A stretch of DNA of 64,000 bases from NCBI GenBank assembly GCA_039881145.1, contig JAYKKI010000039.1:18780001-18844000 (forward strand), written 5' to 3'. Below, in pieces: positions 34,225-45,720 of this stretch. Source of the DNA: Druceiella hillmani (lineage: Eukaryota; Arthropoda; Insecta; Lepidoptera; Hepialidae). Under the pieces are notes generated by a model. The model saw only the letters and a program-made list of their open reading frames with translations. It did no database searches and was not told the origin of the DNA. Each line of letters begins with the position of its first letter. Within the stretch, counting starts at the first letter, position 1. The translations under genes were made by a program, and so were the position numbers.

Positions 34225-34400
34225 AATTAAGTCGATTAAAGGATTACGGTCTTTGACTACCCGTCGCAACATGGTGATCTGGGTTAGATTCTCAGCCGCT
34301 TGTCGAATGTGGGGCTAGACTTGGTTCTGGTTGGTTGTAAGAGATTGCTCTTGTGGCAATATCCGCCATAAAGCAACCTTTAGTGTTTTAAAATTGCACC
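34225..34400 (+). repeat. SINE-like element with tRNA-type B box
   Basis: The segment tggtgatctgggttagattc then tcagccg resembles a tRNA-derived B box (GGTTCGANTCC-like, with two differences). It is followed by gtaagagattgctcttgtgg then caatatccgcc, a tail-like motif found in insect SINE/LINE repeats. No tRNA cloverleaf can be drawn, so it is not a tRNA gene. Confidence 0.4.
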
Positions 34401-34686
34401 ATATTAAAAGAGCAGATATTATCCAACAAACATGTTCTAATGTAGAAATAAAAATGACTATTTTTGGCTAGCCAACTGCAACGGAAAATAAATGCTTTTT
34501 CTGAAAATCAAAAAGGACAAGGAATGAAATAAGATACTTTCGCAATTTTTCATGAAAAATGGAGTTGTTGTAGATAATGTGCATTGAAAGTGAATAAAAG
34601 TAATTAAGGTTTTGCAAATCAAACAAGTATTTCTTGTCTTATTATAGATTTCTCATTATGTTCACAACTTTTCAAAATATAATAAA

Positions 34687-35018
34687 CTAGCGTGACCCGT
34701 GCGAAGTCTTCGCATTATTTATTCCATTATGAAGCTCAGATGACAGATCAAACAAATATTTTACTAAAATTGACATATATATAAATATGACAGTATCAAA
34801 AGCATTGAGCTAAAGCACCACTTTATTTATACGTGAGTGGATTTGAAATTAAACAAAAATTTTACCGACCGTCAATCGTATTGACGTTGAGCCGTTAGAT
34901 GGCAGAATTGCTGTTTTGTGTATATAATTTTCATAATTAATTAATTTGCAAAAACAATAGCAATAATAATTTTTTTAGTTGTGGATGCCGGTAGAGCAAG
35001 CAATTATCTATAAAATGA
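34687..35018 (-). mobile_element. Short non-autonomous Helitron derivative
   Basis: On the minus strand it ends tgcgaagacttcgca, cgggtca, cgctag, with CTAG as the last bases (34687-34690) and host A at 34686 on the plus strand. Hairpin and gggtca box match the 3' end of the Helitron at 23012-23039. A plausible 5' junction on the minus strand is A|TCATTTTATAG (element base 35018, host base 35019), but it is provisional. No protein is encoded. Confidence 0.65.
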
Positions 35019-35099
35019 TATATAATTTATGTGGATTAGTTGTGAGGTTTTTTCTAAAAAGGGAGTGTAACATCTTAACCTTAGCGTATTAATATATAT

Positions 35100-35123
35100 C
35101 ATGATGATGATGATGATGATGAT

Positions 35124-35167
<44 letters not shown>

Positions 35168-35178
35168 ATGATGATGAT
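35100..35178. repeat. (GAT)n microsatellite
   Basis: A trinucleotide atg/gat run of about 78 bases, broken only by two atatg steps. Confidence 0.95.
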
Positions 35179-35725
35179 TAGATATTACTAAAACATATCG
35201 TTTTTTCTCTTGTCAACAGAAAGTAGTTTAGGAAATAACTTCAGTTGGAGGACCCCAAGATGCAAAAGTGCCATGGTACTCCATTTGACTAAAGACTTCT
35301 GAAATAATAATAGACTTCAGTTTTTCTACTTTTCTAGGCAAACTAACAGCTTCGTCTCTAGTTTTTTTTTTCAAAACGAATATTCGTGGTTGCTACTGGA
35401 TCGGTCGTCATAGCTCAAATTCGTAGCTACCCTAATCGCCAAATTTGACACTAATTGGTTTCTGTCTTTGGAGTTACGTGATAACTATGATACCGGAAAT
35501 TGAATGCACAACTGTTGCAGACTTGCATACTGTAGAAGACATGCGTTAATAAATAAACCATTGATAATTTTGGTGGCATAACATAAATGTGCATACTTAT
35601 ATTTTAAAACGAGCTCACCAGTGGGTTGGAATTTGAATATATATTGTAAAAGGTAAAGTATGATTTTTAAAATTATATCTTATTGTTAACAAATTATAAT
35701 TTTAGTTTACAATTGTTTATATGTA
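35179..35725. other. Non-coding spacer
   Basis: No supported gene or repeat structure between the GAT run and the 32-bp array. Confidence 0.4.
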
Positions 35726-36297
35726 ATTACTACAAAGTAAAACAATAATACTATAAAATTACTACAAAATAAAACAATAATACTATAAAATAAAACAATA
35801 ATATTATAAAATTGCTATAAAATAAAACAATAATACTATAAAATTACTATAAAATAAAACAATAATACTATAAAATTACTATAAAATAAAACAATAATAC
35901 TATAAAATTACTATAAAATAAAACAATAATACTATAAAATTACTATAAAATAAAACAATAATACTATAAAATTACTACAAAATAAAACAATAATACTATA
36001 AAATTACTATAAAATAAAACCATAATACTATAAAATTACTATAAAATAAAACAATAATACTATAAAATTACTATAAAAGAAAACAATAATACTATAAAAT
36101 TACTACAAAATAAAACAATAATACTATAAAATAAAACAATAATACTATAAAATTACTATAAAATAAAACCATAATACTATAAAATTACTATAAAATAAAA
36201 CCATAATACTATAAAATTACTATAAAATAAAACAATAATACTATAAAATTACTACAAAATAAAACAATAATACTATAAAATTACTATAAAATAAAAC
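35726..36297. repeat. 32-bp minisatellite, about 17 units
   Basis: The unit is approximately actataaaataaaacaataat then actataaaatt. A few copies lack the ttactataa part, giving shorter units near 35.79 and 36.13 kb. Variant bases (acaaaataa versus ataaaataa, accataat versus acaataat) recur in blocks, as expected from amplification in runs. Confidence 0.93.
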
Positions 36298-36368
36298 ACG
36301 TAATGTCATTTTACTCATGAAGGTAATAGTAAGTCGCATCCCTTAAAAACGGAACTTGTATTTTTGTC

Positions 36369-36374
<6 letters not shown>

Positions 36375-36457
<83 letters not shown>

Positions 36458-36465
36458 TGTATATT

Positions 36466-36526
<61 letters not shown>
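36375..36526. repeat. Compound (TA)n / (TG)n microsatellite
   Basis: An AT run with interspersed gta/gtatg steps ends near 36496 and then becomes about 30 bases of pure GT. The 66-71-codon frames over it are translations of this repeat. Confidence 0.95.
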
Positions 36527-36528
<2 letters not shown>

Positions 36529-36535
36529 AGTCAGT

Positions 36536-36567
36536 CTTTCATTTACACACACGTGTGTAAATGAAAG
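36536..36567. repeat. Snap-back, 15-bp perfect arms
   Basis: ctttcatttacacac (36536-36550) pairs perfectly with gtgtgtaaatgaaag (36553-36567) across a 2-nt loop, directly after the GT run. Confidence 0.9.
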
Positions 36568-37059
36568 CTAATTTCTAACTTTAATTTTGAGCAATTTTAA
36601 AAATTCAATATGGCGGATCTAATATGGTAATATGGCGGAACAAAAATGGTAATATGATAATTTCAATATGGTGGATCTAATATGATCCTACAAATTTTAG
36701 TTAGTTTCCTTTATATGCATTCGAATTATAAATATTTTATAACAATAATTAAAGTCAAAATGAGCTTGAAATACAAAAAATAAACTGTCCAGATCGTTCG
36801 TTAATTTTGTGATCTTATTTTTCCAATTGAACTGTTTGAGAATTGTACGTCGCGTAAATTATTTTTGACTATTTTTACCAATGGTATCCAAAGACCGTTC
36901 CGGTATGGCCAATTTATTTTTTTTTTGGGTTAATGACATTTAGACAATAATTCAATTAAACATTTTTACCCCGAAATTAACGAAAACCTTCTTCTTTCCC
37001 TTTAGAGAAAAAAATTATTATTTTTCGAAATTCAATTAAAAACCCATAACAATTAGCCT
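36568..37059. other. Non-coding spacer with 'atatggcgg' repeats
   Basis: The phrase caatatggcggatctaatat occurs near 36606 and, varied (caatatggtgg), near 36664. Nothing coding is supported. Confidence 0.4.
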
Positions 37060-37420
37060 TGGCTTTAAAGGACCATTAAATACGCATTACAATAATAATT
37101 ATCGAATCCAATTTCAATCAACAACATTTGCTCGCAAACAGCATTTTACTCGCAAAGCGCCCGCCCCCGGCAGCGATCGTAATGATAATGGGCTTTGTTT
37201 ATAAACAGATGGTGAATATTTAAAGCGCGGGTAAAGCGGTCGCGGCCCGGCTGATTGTTTCCGTTTCTATCTATAGACAAGCCACGGTGACAGATCATTG
37301 TTAGTACCGGCTATACATCATTGTGTAATTCGATTGCATCAATTCGCCAGCCAGCATTCGTCACGGCCTTTTTTTGAACGCACGATTTGTGACGAATCGA
37401 AAACAATGAAGATCGTTAAC
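37060..37420. promoter_or_regulatory. Candidate cis-regulatory block
   Basis: This stretch is markedly richer in GC and CpG than the window average, is not repetitive and has no open frame. It contains the palindromic forkhead-type site TGTTTATAAACA (37196-37207), an overlapping E-box CAGATG (37206-37211), homeodomain-like taatgataatgg, and clusters such as cgcggcccggc and cagcgatcg. This composition resembles a conserved enhancer or CpG-bearing promoter. Function is inference only, as no neighbouring gene within 6 kb is recognised. Confidence 0.35.
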
Positions 37421-37559
37421 AGTATTGTCCCCAAATACACAAAACCCTATCTCTTTTTATAAACATTCGTTTACTGTTCAATTCTACCAAGTTATGGAAC
37501 AAAGTCACTTTAACAACATAAGACTTTCAAGTACTAGAGGTCGTCTGAAAAAATCATAG

Positions 37560-37845
37560 CTCCCATAACTTTATTTTCCATATTCCATTTCCTTTCATAT
37601 CCCTCTCCTTCAATCCTTCCGCTTTCTTTTCCTACCACTCAACCCTGATCCAAAGCCCCTCCCGACATATCAAATTAGATTATATTTGTATTTTTTTTAT
37701 TTTCTATCAGGTTTTGCTATCTACCTACTTGACCTATTACTGCATAAACATACTGCTATTATGGTTGACTTTAAGAGCTTGTTACTGTAGGAATGAGTTA
37801 GCCAGATGATTATAAATAAAATAAATAAATAAATAAGTAAACATT
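37560..37845 (+). repeat. Probable non-LTR retrotransposon 3' tail
   Basis: A pyrimidine-rich start (tttcctttcatatccctctc) leads to gagttagccagatgattata and then an (aaat)n run ending near 37842. A unique sequence ending in a short A-rich tandem is typical of a LINE/SINE 3' end. No coding part is attached. Confidence 0.4.
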
Positions 37846-39044
37846 TAAGATCTTTTATAGATAGATGCCATAGAGAATCGTATTGATCTAGTGTGTCAAA
37901 ATTTCGATAATATTGAAATATACTTTGCTTATATTAATTTATATACACATGGAGCTATTTTTTAATTTTTTTAATATCCCCAACCGTAAATAATTTTATT
38001 TAAAATTCATAAAAAAAACATGTCTCTGAAAAGCGGTAGGAAACTTATTAAAAAAAGAATTTTAAAAATGTTTCGATTAAAGCAATAATAAGGAATATCG
38101 ATACATGTACAGTAGACACTTTACCGCAACTTTCAGTGCAAAACTACGCTGCTAATGCATCTCTTTTAATGTAATTTAGCAAATGAAGAACAGATGGCGC
38201 TAACTTAATTCGAATTTATTTCCTTAGTACATAGTATGAATAATATTGGATAGATTTTGTTAGTATCTTCTATACAGTTTACTTCTTTTACAGAGAACAT
38301 AGCGTACAAAATCATATGGAATTTAACTAACTTGTATTCAACAAAAAGTGAAGAGTTGAAACTTTTACCATCAGTACAGTGTTTGAAAGTAAAAAAAGGG
38401 ATAACACCGATTTTTCTGAAAATTTGTATACAAGTTTTTCTTGCCCTCAAAATCAAAAGTTATATGTACCTGAGGTATGTTTTTTGTTTTTAGGGGTGTA
38501 TTCACCCCACGTGATATAAAATTTCAAAACCATAGATAAGCCTATTGTAAATTGGAATCATGTTTAAATATGTATAATAAATACTTATTTTAAATTGCTC
38601 ATATTCTGGAATGTAATCTATAATTTATTACAACTTTTCAATCCTTATAAACTACCCCTTTTATGAAGAAAATTTTAAAAAATCATTTTCAACAGCTTGA
38701 AATGTTGTTAAGGATTTTATTCTGTTTTTTTTTAATTTGTTAAGAATTTTAATCTGTATACAAATAATAATATAATTTGTAATTTATTCCAACATTTCAA
38801 CCCTTAGCGATCACGCTTTATGATTAAAACTAACCTCCAGTTTAATTTATAGTCTAAAATTGTAATCATCCAAGTAGTAATAGGGAAAAATGGGTTATAT
38901 AAAGACATTTTGTGCTTATTACAATAGTAATTTTTAATATAAATCTTCAAAAATCATCATCGTCCCTAGCCAAGTCCTCCTGATACATATCTGGAGAGCA
39001 ATTGAGAAAATCAGTACTGAAACATGTTCCGCAAGTCGAATTGC
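37846..39044. other. Non-coding stretch
   Basis: Overlapping frames on both strands at 38205-38493 lack domains. No repeat structure noticed. Confidence 0.4.
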
Positions 39045-39400
39045 AAAAAAAACTTTTTGGCAGTCGCAAGTTGACCAACATCCTTTTCTGGATTTACAGT
39101 CGCAAGTTGATGTTACAACAATTAGAAGTGTATGGAAATTTTGTTTCGCAGTCGCAAGTTGACCGATATCCTTTTTTGCATTTACAGTCGCAAGTTGATA
39201 TTACAACAATTAGAAGTGTATGGAAATTTTGTTTCGCAGTCGCAAGTTGACCGATATCCTTTTTTGCATTTACAGTCGCAAGTTGATGTTACAACAATTA
39301 GAAGTGTAGGGAAATTTTGTTTCGCAGTCGCAAGTTGACCGATATCCTTTTTTGCATTTACAGTCGCAAGTTGACCAACATCTTTTTTTGCATTACAAAA
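39045..39400. repeat. 88-bp tandem array with embedded 'cagtcgcaagttga' boxes
   Basis: The box ggaaattttgtttcgcagtc occurs at about 39135, 39223 and 39311, an 88-bp period. Within each unit cagtcgcaagttga occurs twice, once followed by ccgatatccttttttgca and once by tgttacaacaattagaagtg. The flanking half-units are diverged. The frames on both strands are repeat translations. Confidence 0.92.
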
Positions 39401-39811
39401 AATAATTTTAAGTATCTTTTGTTGTTTCCTGAATAAACGATTCGTACCGTATGCGCTCGAGTCTTCTCGATGTTCTTGCTCGAATGTCGAGTTTTCGACC
39501 TGGCCCAATTTCAACTTTATATCTTTAGCCGCTACCTATAGTAATGTTGTATATATTGTTGTTTTATCGGCTTCGAAAATGTCTTCCAGCTTTGAATTAC
39601 TTTTATGAAATACTTCCATTTTATCTCTCAAATCAGTCCGTTTTTCTAAAAGATCAATATATTTTTATCCTTTGTTGTAGAATACGGAAGTGTTATTATA
39701 TGGGAAGTATATTCAGGTACATACAGGAACAAAAGTCCACAGGATCTGCTGCCAGTAGGCGCTCAGTATATTCCGTTACTTTCCATATTCTACCTATATG
39801 TCTATTATATA
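39401..39811. other. Non-coding spacer
   Basis: No supported gene; the 39544-39831 frame (95 codons) shows no domain and runs into the MITE. Confidence 0.4.
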
Positions 39812-40238
39812 TACACGGTGCCTGGGAATAAGTATCGCATAAAAAAACGTTATTAGTTGACTGAGAAATAGTTGATTTTCATTAAGATAAAATTTAAAAT
39901 GACTTTTATCAGAAATGACTTTTATCAGAAATTCTTTTATCAGAATATTAAAAATAATATTCATAATTATTTGTCATCTTTTTCGTACACACGATGCTTG
40001 CGCACATTATTCAGCTCCGCTCAGGGGATAACCCGTGAACAGATGCGAAGACATCTAGCTGCCCCGCTTATACACCATGCTCCAGGCAAATATTGAGTGT
40101 GTTAAATAGAGTTATGTGTAATATTTTTTTTGAGCTCAATTATAAAAAGGGCGTGTTTTACGTTTTATTTCAACGACAATTTATTCCTTTATTGCCAACG
40201 AATAGCGTCTTTCTTTGTCCGACATCTATTCTCGGACA

Positions 40239-40244
<6 letters not shown>
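39812..40244 (+). mobile_element. MITE, copy A
   Basis: It begins tacacggtgcctgggaataa (39812) and ends ctattctcggacaccgcata (about 40226-40245), imperfect inverted repeats of about 20 bp. Internal blocks match copy B at 13988-14384 in reverse orientation. A short local triplication, (aatga)cttttatcaga, at 39900-39945 is absent from copy B. No transposase is encoded. Confidence 0.8.

Positions 40245-40290
<46 letters not shown>
40243..40290. repeat. (TA)n microsatellite
   Basis: An AT run of about 48 bases at the MITE right end, consistent with insertion into or next to a TA-rich target. Confidence 0.95.
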
Positions 40291-40293
<3 letters not shown>

Positions 40294-43200
40294 TATGTGC
40301 CTGCATCTATGCTGTTTGAGCGGAGTATGAAAATGGGAAAAAATGCCGAAAACGACTAATCTATTAACGATAACTTCTTCAATTTTTTAGTGATCCAATC
40401 GTTTAAAAAAACATTTTGCAGGGTTACAAGATATATGTCAATTTTATAATCATGCTACAAATAATGTGAAAGTAAACTTTCCTTAGTTAGAGGGTTCTGA
40501 ATTACCCTTAGTTAAAGTGTCCAGATGGGAGATTCTCGTACCCAAATGCAAATTGTGATATCTCAGTCAATTTTTATCCCACGGAAATGAAAAAATAATT
40601 GTTTATACCATTTTTCACGTATCGTATGTAATTTTCGAATTAAATTAAAAAAATAGGAAAATTGTTTTTCAGAACTGGGCATTTTAAACAGGTTCATCTT
40701 CTAGAATGTATCAGTAGTAATTAGATAAAGTCATTTGTAATTGGATTAGGTTCGACTTCAATATTTTTGGAAATGCCACGGGTTTAAAATATTGTTTTTT
40801 CTTCGAAAAAGCGAATGAACAATTTTATTTTCATCATAACTCCGTTACTTTTTGTGCTAACGACTAAAAAACATTTTGAAGGCTTTTCACACACTTAAAA
40901 AAGATCTGATCAGTTTTCCCTGAATAATGCTTCATTTTTCATTATTCAACATGAAACGCTTTTATTTTCATTTTCGGCGAACGTGATGTCACCTTCTACG
41001 AGCCATAACTCAATTGTTTATAAAGAAATTTAAAAAAACTGTTCTCGTTTTTATTGTTATAAGCTTCATTTTTTAACTTTTCGAGTTATTCGTGAAAAAC
41101 CGTTCAAAACAGTCATTTCAGGATGAAAAATCAACACTTTCAGTAACGAATAATTCAAAAAGTATGGCCTTATCAAAAAAAACTATGGAACCTTTTTTTG
41201 CTTAAAACCGATTACTCTGTTGATTTCTGCAATTATTTTGAATTTTTAAATTTCCGCTCCCAAAAAAGCGTGGCAACACCCACAGAATAAAAACACTCAT
41301 CGGCACTACATAAGTTTGAACTTTTGGTAATTCCCCACTTACTTTCCAAATTTCACGTTAATAGGTGTTACCCGAAATAATTCAGAACTAAAAACCTTCG
41401 AATATTACTACATATCAGTAGCGCATATTTATTGCCATACGATTATTAGTTTTGGTTATACAGACGATCAAAACAGGACCAAATTTATTGACATAAATTC
41501 AAAAGCGATTTTAAGGCCGTCTAATGTGGTCAAAACAAACTAAACCGACTTTGTAAAAAACAATTTCATCATAACTGGTTGTAACAGTAAATACAATATC
41601 GGTTAAAACCGATGTAAAATTCAACAACTCTCCATATAACATATATATAAATCGTTCATTACTAAACGTTATACATAGATACAACGTTTGCCTTTGTACC
41701 ATGACACGCAGTCAACAGTTGATGTCACGAATATATATACCCGCTATGAATTACGTCCCAGCGTATTCTTATTCAAATTACTTTTAAAGTATCTACCATA
41801 TTTAATTTAATATAATCATAAATCAATCGAAACGTGAAACTGACAACTCGCTAATAAATAATAGATTTAAGATTCTATACTTTGCAGACTGCGAATTTAT
41901 TTTGCGAGAACCATGTTAAATACTGACAGAATTTTTAGCATTTTACTGCAATATCGTTTAATGAAAATGTCAAAATCTTAATTTATAGCTTTTCATATTA
42001 AAAAAATATAAAAGAATATTGTATTTTTTTTAAATAAAAAAAAAGAAAGTCAAGAAGTCAATTTGTTATTATGACGATTATTTGACTGAGTCATATTAGT
42101 GGACTGTCTTTATATTTATACACAACCCATACTTTTCCTCTCATTAAACATATCATGGATAAAGATAATGATCAATACCATCTGCAATCACTCGAAAAAG
42201 AACAGTGGTTTCTATTTTTTTATTTTGTGGCTGGCCTCGTGGTTTTGCTTTTGATATTTTCAACAGTATTTTTACGTATAATGATAGCACAATTTTTTAT
42301 AAAAAATTAATTAGATTTTTTTGCATTACGTTAATTAAAATTAGAAAACCAGTGCGTTTGACGAAATGTTTACTGTTTTTTAATATTAAAATTGCTATAT
42401 ATAATTGCAAAGTTGCTAACGACTTAATTTATTAAATTTTGCAAACAATTTTCCATGTATCCATGAAAATGTAAAAACAATTTAATTAAGTAATGAATTA
42501 AAAGCAAATTTTCAATAGCATTTTCATTAACCTATACTATACCAAAAACCTATATGATCGCTTAGAATTACCGTACTTAGGTAATCATAAAAAATAGTTA
42601 TTTTTAATTTTATTATATTTATATAATTTACTATTTTTGTGAATACTTAAAATCAGAAACCCACCGAAAACCTGCCGATATACAAAAAGCAAATTCCGTG
42701 CTTTTTTATGCATACGTGCATACAATTATTGATCCATCTTGAACTTGAACCCTAAACACTAGTATCAGTAACCGTTACCCATTTAATGGATGAACCAGTG
42801 ACCTAACTTTAGTATTTCCGCATTCAATATACCCCGTCAAACTGAGCACGCATAGCCGAGTTATTTTTTTACCACAAGGATCATTACACGGCTGACGAAC
42901 TGTTTATCACGTTTATTTTTTTACTTTAAAATTTATTGATCATTAGATACTACAGATTGGACGTCGTCCAAATTCAGTATGTATTTTTTTTTCTTTCAAA
43001 TAGCACGCGCTTCAATGTCTTCTTAATTGTAAAGTATATGGATGCATTGGAGCTCATGCCAAACAACGTAGCTTCACCTGTTAGTGAAAAGAAAGACACA
43101 GCGAAGAAATGCAATGTTTTATTTAAATAATTATACACACTTTTGTATTCTTATCTCACGTGGAATGAATGCCTGTTTTTTACAATGTCTACGTAATGAT

Positions 43201-43376
43201 TACATAAGAGTATATTTATAATATTTGATAAACTATATACATTTGTTATGTGCATAAATATTTTGGTGATAATTGTCTTACTTTGATGAAAGATCTTGAT
43301 CATTTATTAATTATGGCTACGGGTAATATCTATGAACATAAGATACATATATTAATGAATTTGTTCCTTTATTTCG

Positions 43377-43378
<2 letters not shown>
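40291..43378. other. Long non-coding stretch
   Basis: No gene is supported across about 3.1 kb. 40.5-41.4 kb reads like an untranslated or transposon-derived unit (repeated tttcattattcaac, ataactcc...tactttttgtg phrases), but no frame survives. Frames at 41511-41702 minus, 42205-42435 and 42936-43130 have no recognisable domain. Confidence 0.4.

Positions 43379-43450
<72 letters not shown>
43379..43450. repeat. (TA)n microsatellite
   Basis: An AT run of about 70 bases with one phase change near 43408. Confidence 0.95.
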
Positions 43451-43451
<1 letters not shown>

Positions 43452-44105
43452 TAAACCATTGATAACATAATACTTACGTTAATAAATTATGATTATACTC
43501 ATAGATATAATCATTTTATGTTAGTTCTATATCAATCTATGATTAAACTGTGTTATTAAAACAAACAATTCAATTACCTGTTAACATTAGGTACCTTCTA
43601 TCCGTTACTAATAAAACCATTATAAACTCAATCATTTAATATATTAGAAAGAACGACATTAAAATCTAAAACCTTCTATATTCATTTATTCGTCTATATC
43701 TGTTGTCACCTTTGTATAATTTATAATTTTATTTGTTTATATTTTCGCTTAACTTGTTCCAGCATAATAAACTCCTATTTGATTTTTGTTTTGCTCTTTA
43801 TTTTATTTTTCTTATCAAGCAATAGTGACCAGTAGTAGCAAAATCTAAACTTGACACTGGCTAAAGTTCTTTCTGGAGAGAATGATCGCCACAGAATAAA
43901 ATATTAACCTATCATTGCAAATGTCAAAATAGGGTTTAGTTTACCATATCTGTTCTGTGCTTTAGTTATGTTTATTTGACAACAATTTTGAGTGAAATCC
44001 AATTTATGTACAATAAAAATTTACGTGAACGTTGTTAGCGTAGATCATATGACATTTGCATAAAATATTGTTGCGAAATATAACACAACTAACGTATTCT
44101 TCATT
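43451..44105. other. Upstream region of the ankyrin/G-patch gene
   Basis: This AT-rich stretch should contain the promoter and 5' leader of the gene starting at 44106. No TATA box, initiator or splice acceptor can be chosen with confidence. Confidence 0.35.
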
Positions 44106-45074
44106 ATGGAACGTATGTGGAAAAACTTTGTTCCTGCAACCAATATTACGTATGAAGAATCACAAGCAAACACAGAAAGAAATAATTATTTATCTGGTAC
44201 TGAAATTAGACAAATCTATCTTGATATTGTGACTACAAAGGAAAAAGACTTAGTAGAATCTCCAAGTTTGCCTGAACAAAAATCCAAATCTACATATGTT
44301 AAAAACAAAATTAGAAAAAAGCCTGAAGTAAAATTTAAAACGAATGACATTTTTATAGCAGCTCAAAGTGGTGACGTATCGAATATAAAAGATATATTAG
44401 AAAGTGATCCAAAATGTGTTAACAATTGCGATGAATATGGCTGGACTTCATTAATGATTTCCTCTCAAGCTGGTCATGCTAATGTTGTTTCTATTTTATT
44501 AGAATATGGTGCAGACTTATCTATTAAAGACAAGGCTGGAAATTCAGCTTTATCATTAGCGAAGAAACAAAATAATCATATCATGGAAATGTTGCTAGCA
44601 GTAAAAAGTTCAGAGCGAAAAAGAGTTAAAAATACATCCAAAATAGTGAAAAATATAAGGAATAGTATTGATAGCAATTATTATTGTAATATTTGCAAGA
44701 ATAATTATAAAAACAAGTTTGAACACCTGTCTTCAATAGTTCATAATTTAAACGTAAGTAAAGCACGCAAACACAAGTTGATTTATGGGATACCAAAGTC
44801 GAATAAAGGATATCAACTGATGATTAAGACAGGGTGGAACGAAGAAAGTGGGTTAGGCCCAGATGGAAGCGGACACAAATTCCCTGTGAAGACCATTTTG
44901 AAACGTGATCGGAAAGGTATTGGTGTTGAAACGAATTTAAAAGCCAAAGTGACACATGAGAACGCTAATGAAAGCAATTATATTTTAAGATCTGAACGAA
45001 GAAATGAGTATAAAAGATCGAGGAGGAAAGAAAAATTATTTGAACGTGATTTTAGACGTGAATTTTATAATTAA
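44106..45074 (+). CDS. GPANK1: G-patch domain and ankyrin repeat protein (GPANK1-like)
   Basis: A complete 322-residue frame with ATG (tcattATGGAA) and stop. Residues 79-168 form ankyrin repeats (DIFIAAQSGDVSNIKDILES, GWTSLMISSQAGHANVVSIL, GNSALSLAKKQNNHIMEMLL). C194, C197, H207 and H213 (YYCNICKNNYKNKFEHLSSIVH) form a C2H2-like zinc motif. Residues 234-278 are a G-patch (GYQLMIKTGWNEESGLG...GIGVE), a glycine-rich motif that typically activates DEAH-box RNA helicases. The C-terminus is Arg/Lys-rich (RRKEKLFERDFRRE). This order (ankyrin, zinc, G-patch) is that of GPANK1 proteins; length is close to the family's usual. Likely a nuclear, RNA-related role, inferred from the G-patch. No intron interrupts it. 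A poly(A) signal AATAAA lies at 45106. Confidence 0.93.
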   Translation: MERMWKNFVPATNITYEESQANTERNNYLSGTEIRQIYLDIVTTKEKDLVESPSLPEQKSKSTYVKNKIRKKPEVKFKTNDIFIAAQSGDVSNIKDILESDPKCVNNCDEYGWTSLMISSQAGHANVVSILLEYGADLSIKDKAGNSALSLAKKQNNHIMEMLLAVKSSERKRVKNTSKIVKNIRNSIDSNYYCNICKNNYKNKFEHLSSIVHNLNVSKARKHKLIYGIPKSNKGYQLMIKTGWNEESGLGPDGSGHKFPVKTILKRDRKGIGVETNLKAKVTHENANESNYILRSERRNEYKRSRRKEKLFERDFRREFYN

Positions 45075-45105
45075 AAATTTCTTATTTTGAAATTAAAAAT
45101 ACAAT

Positions 45106-45111
45106 AATAAA
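45106..45111 (+). terminator. Poly(A) signal of the GPANK1-like gene
   Basis: The canonical AATAAA hexamer lies 32 bases after the stop codon, in an AT-rich context. It would give a very short 3' untranslated region. Confidence 0.55.
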
Positions 45112-45194
45112 TTTTTTTAGATATAAAAGAACTTTTTATTATTGACAAAGAAAATTTCAAAATGTCGTAATTCTATATAAACTTAGCTTGAGCA

Positions 45195-45720
45195 AATTTT
45201 TTCCACCCTTAACAACCTTAGTTAAGGCCCATTTTATATGCTAATGTAACAAGAAGTTAACATTTGTCAATCTCTTGGTTCTGAAGAATCCACAAAACTT
45301 CTACATGGATTAAAGTTTATGGGTGGGGAAAGTTTATGCCATTGAAATTCTTTCACCTTCTTAAGCCTAGATATTAAGCTAAATATTTATTACCTGTAAA
45401 GCGAGTTCGATCATTACAAAATTCTGTAAAGATACGCCATAAAGCATATTTCACCTTTAACAAACTTAGTTAATGACCTGTATCCATGCTAATGTAATAA
45501 GGAACTAATATTTGTGAATCTATTTGTTCTGAATAATCTACAAAACTTGTAAATGCGTAATGAGTAAAAAATATTTTGTAGAGATACACTGTAAGGCATA
45601 TTTCACCCCTAACGAACTTAGGTAATGACCCGTATCAATGCTAATGTAATAAGGGCTAACATTTGTGAATCTATTTGTTCTGAAGAATCTGCAAATAAAT
45701 ATTTATGCTATTAAAACTCT
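45195..45720. repeat. Three diverged copies of a module of about 110 bp
   Basis: A block starting near acccttaacaaccttagtta and running to ttctgaagaatccacaaaac occurs at about 45206, 45451 and 45605. Spacings are 245 and 154 bp. It includes atgctaatgtaa and a tttgtgaatctatttgttct box. Divergence is moderate, so the duplications are old. Confidence 0.75.

Noticed and set aside
34225..34330. Possible tRNA gene because of a B-box-like sequence
   Set aside because: No acceptor stem or cloverleaf can be drawn, the B box has mismatches and a repeat tail follows; treated as SINE-like.
36356..36571. Frames rich in Tyr-Ile and Cys-Val
   Set aside because: These are (TA)n and (TG)n microsatellites.
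39002..39514. Overlapping frames on both strands (82, 68 and 110 codons)
   Set aside because: All are translations of the 88-bp array; both strands being open is a repeat effect.
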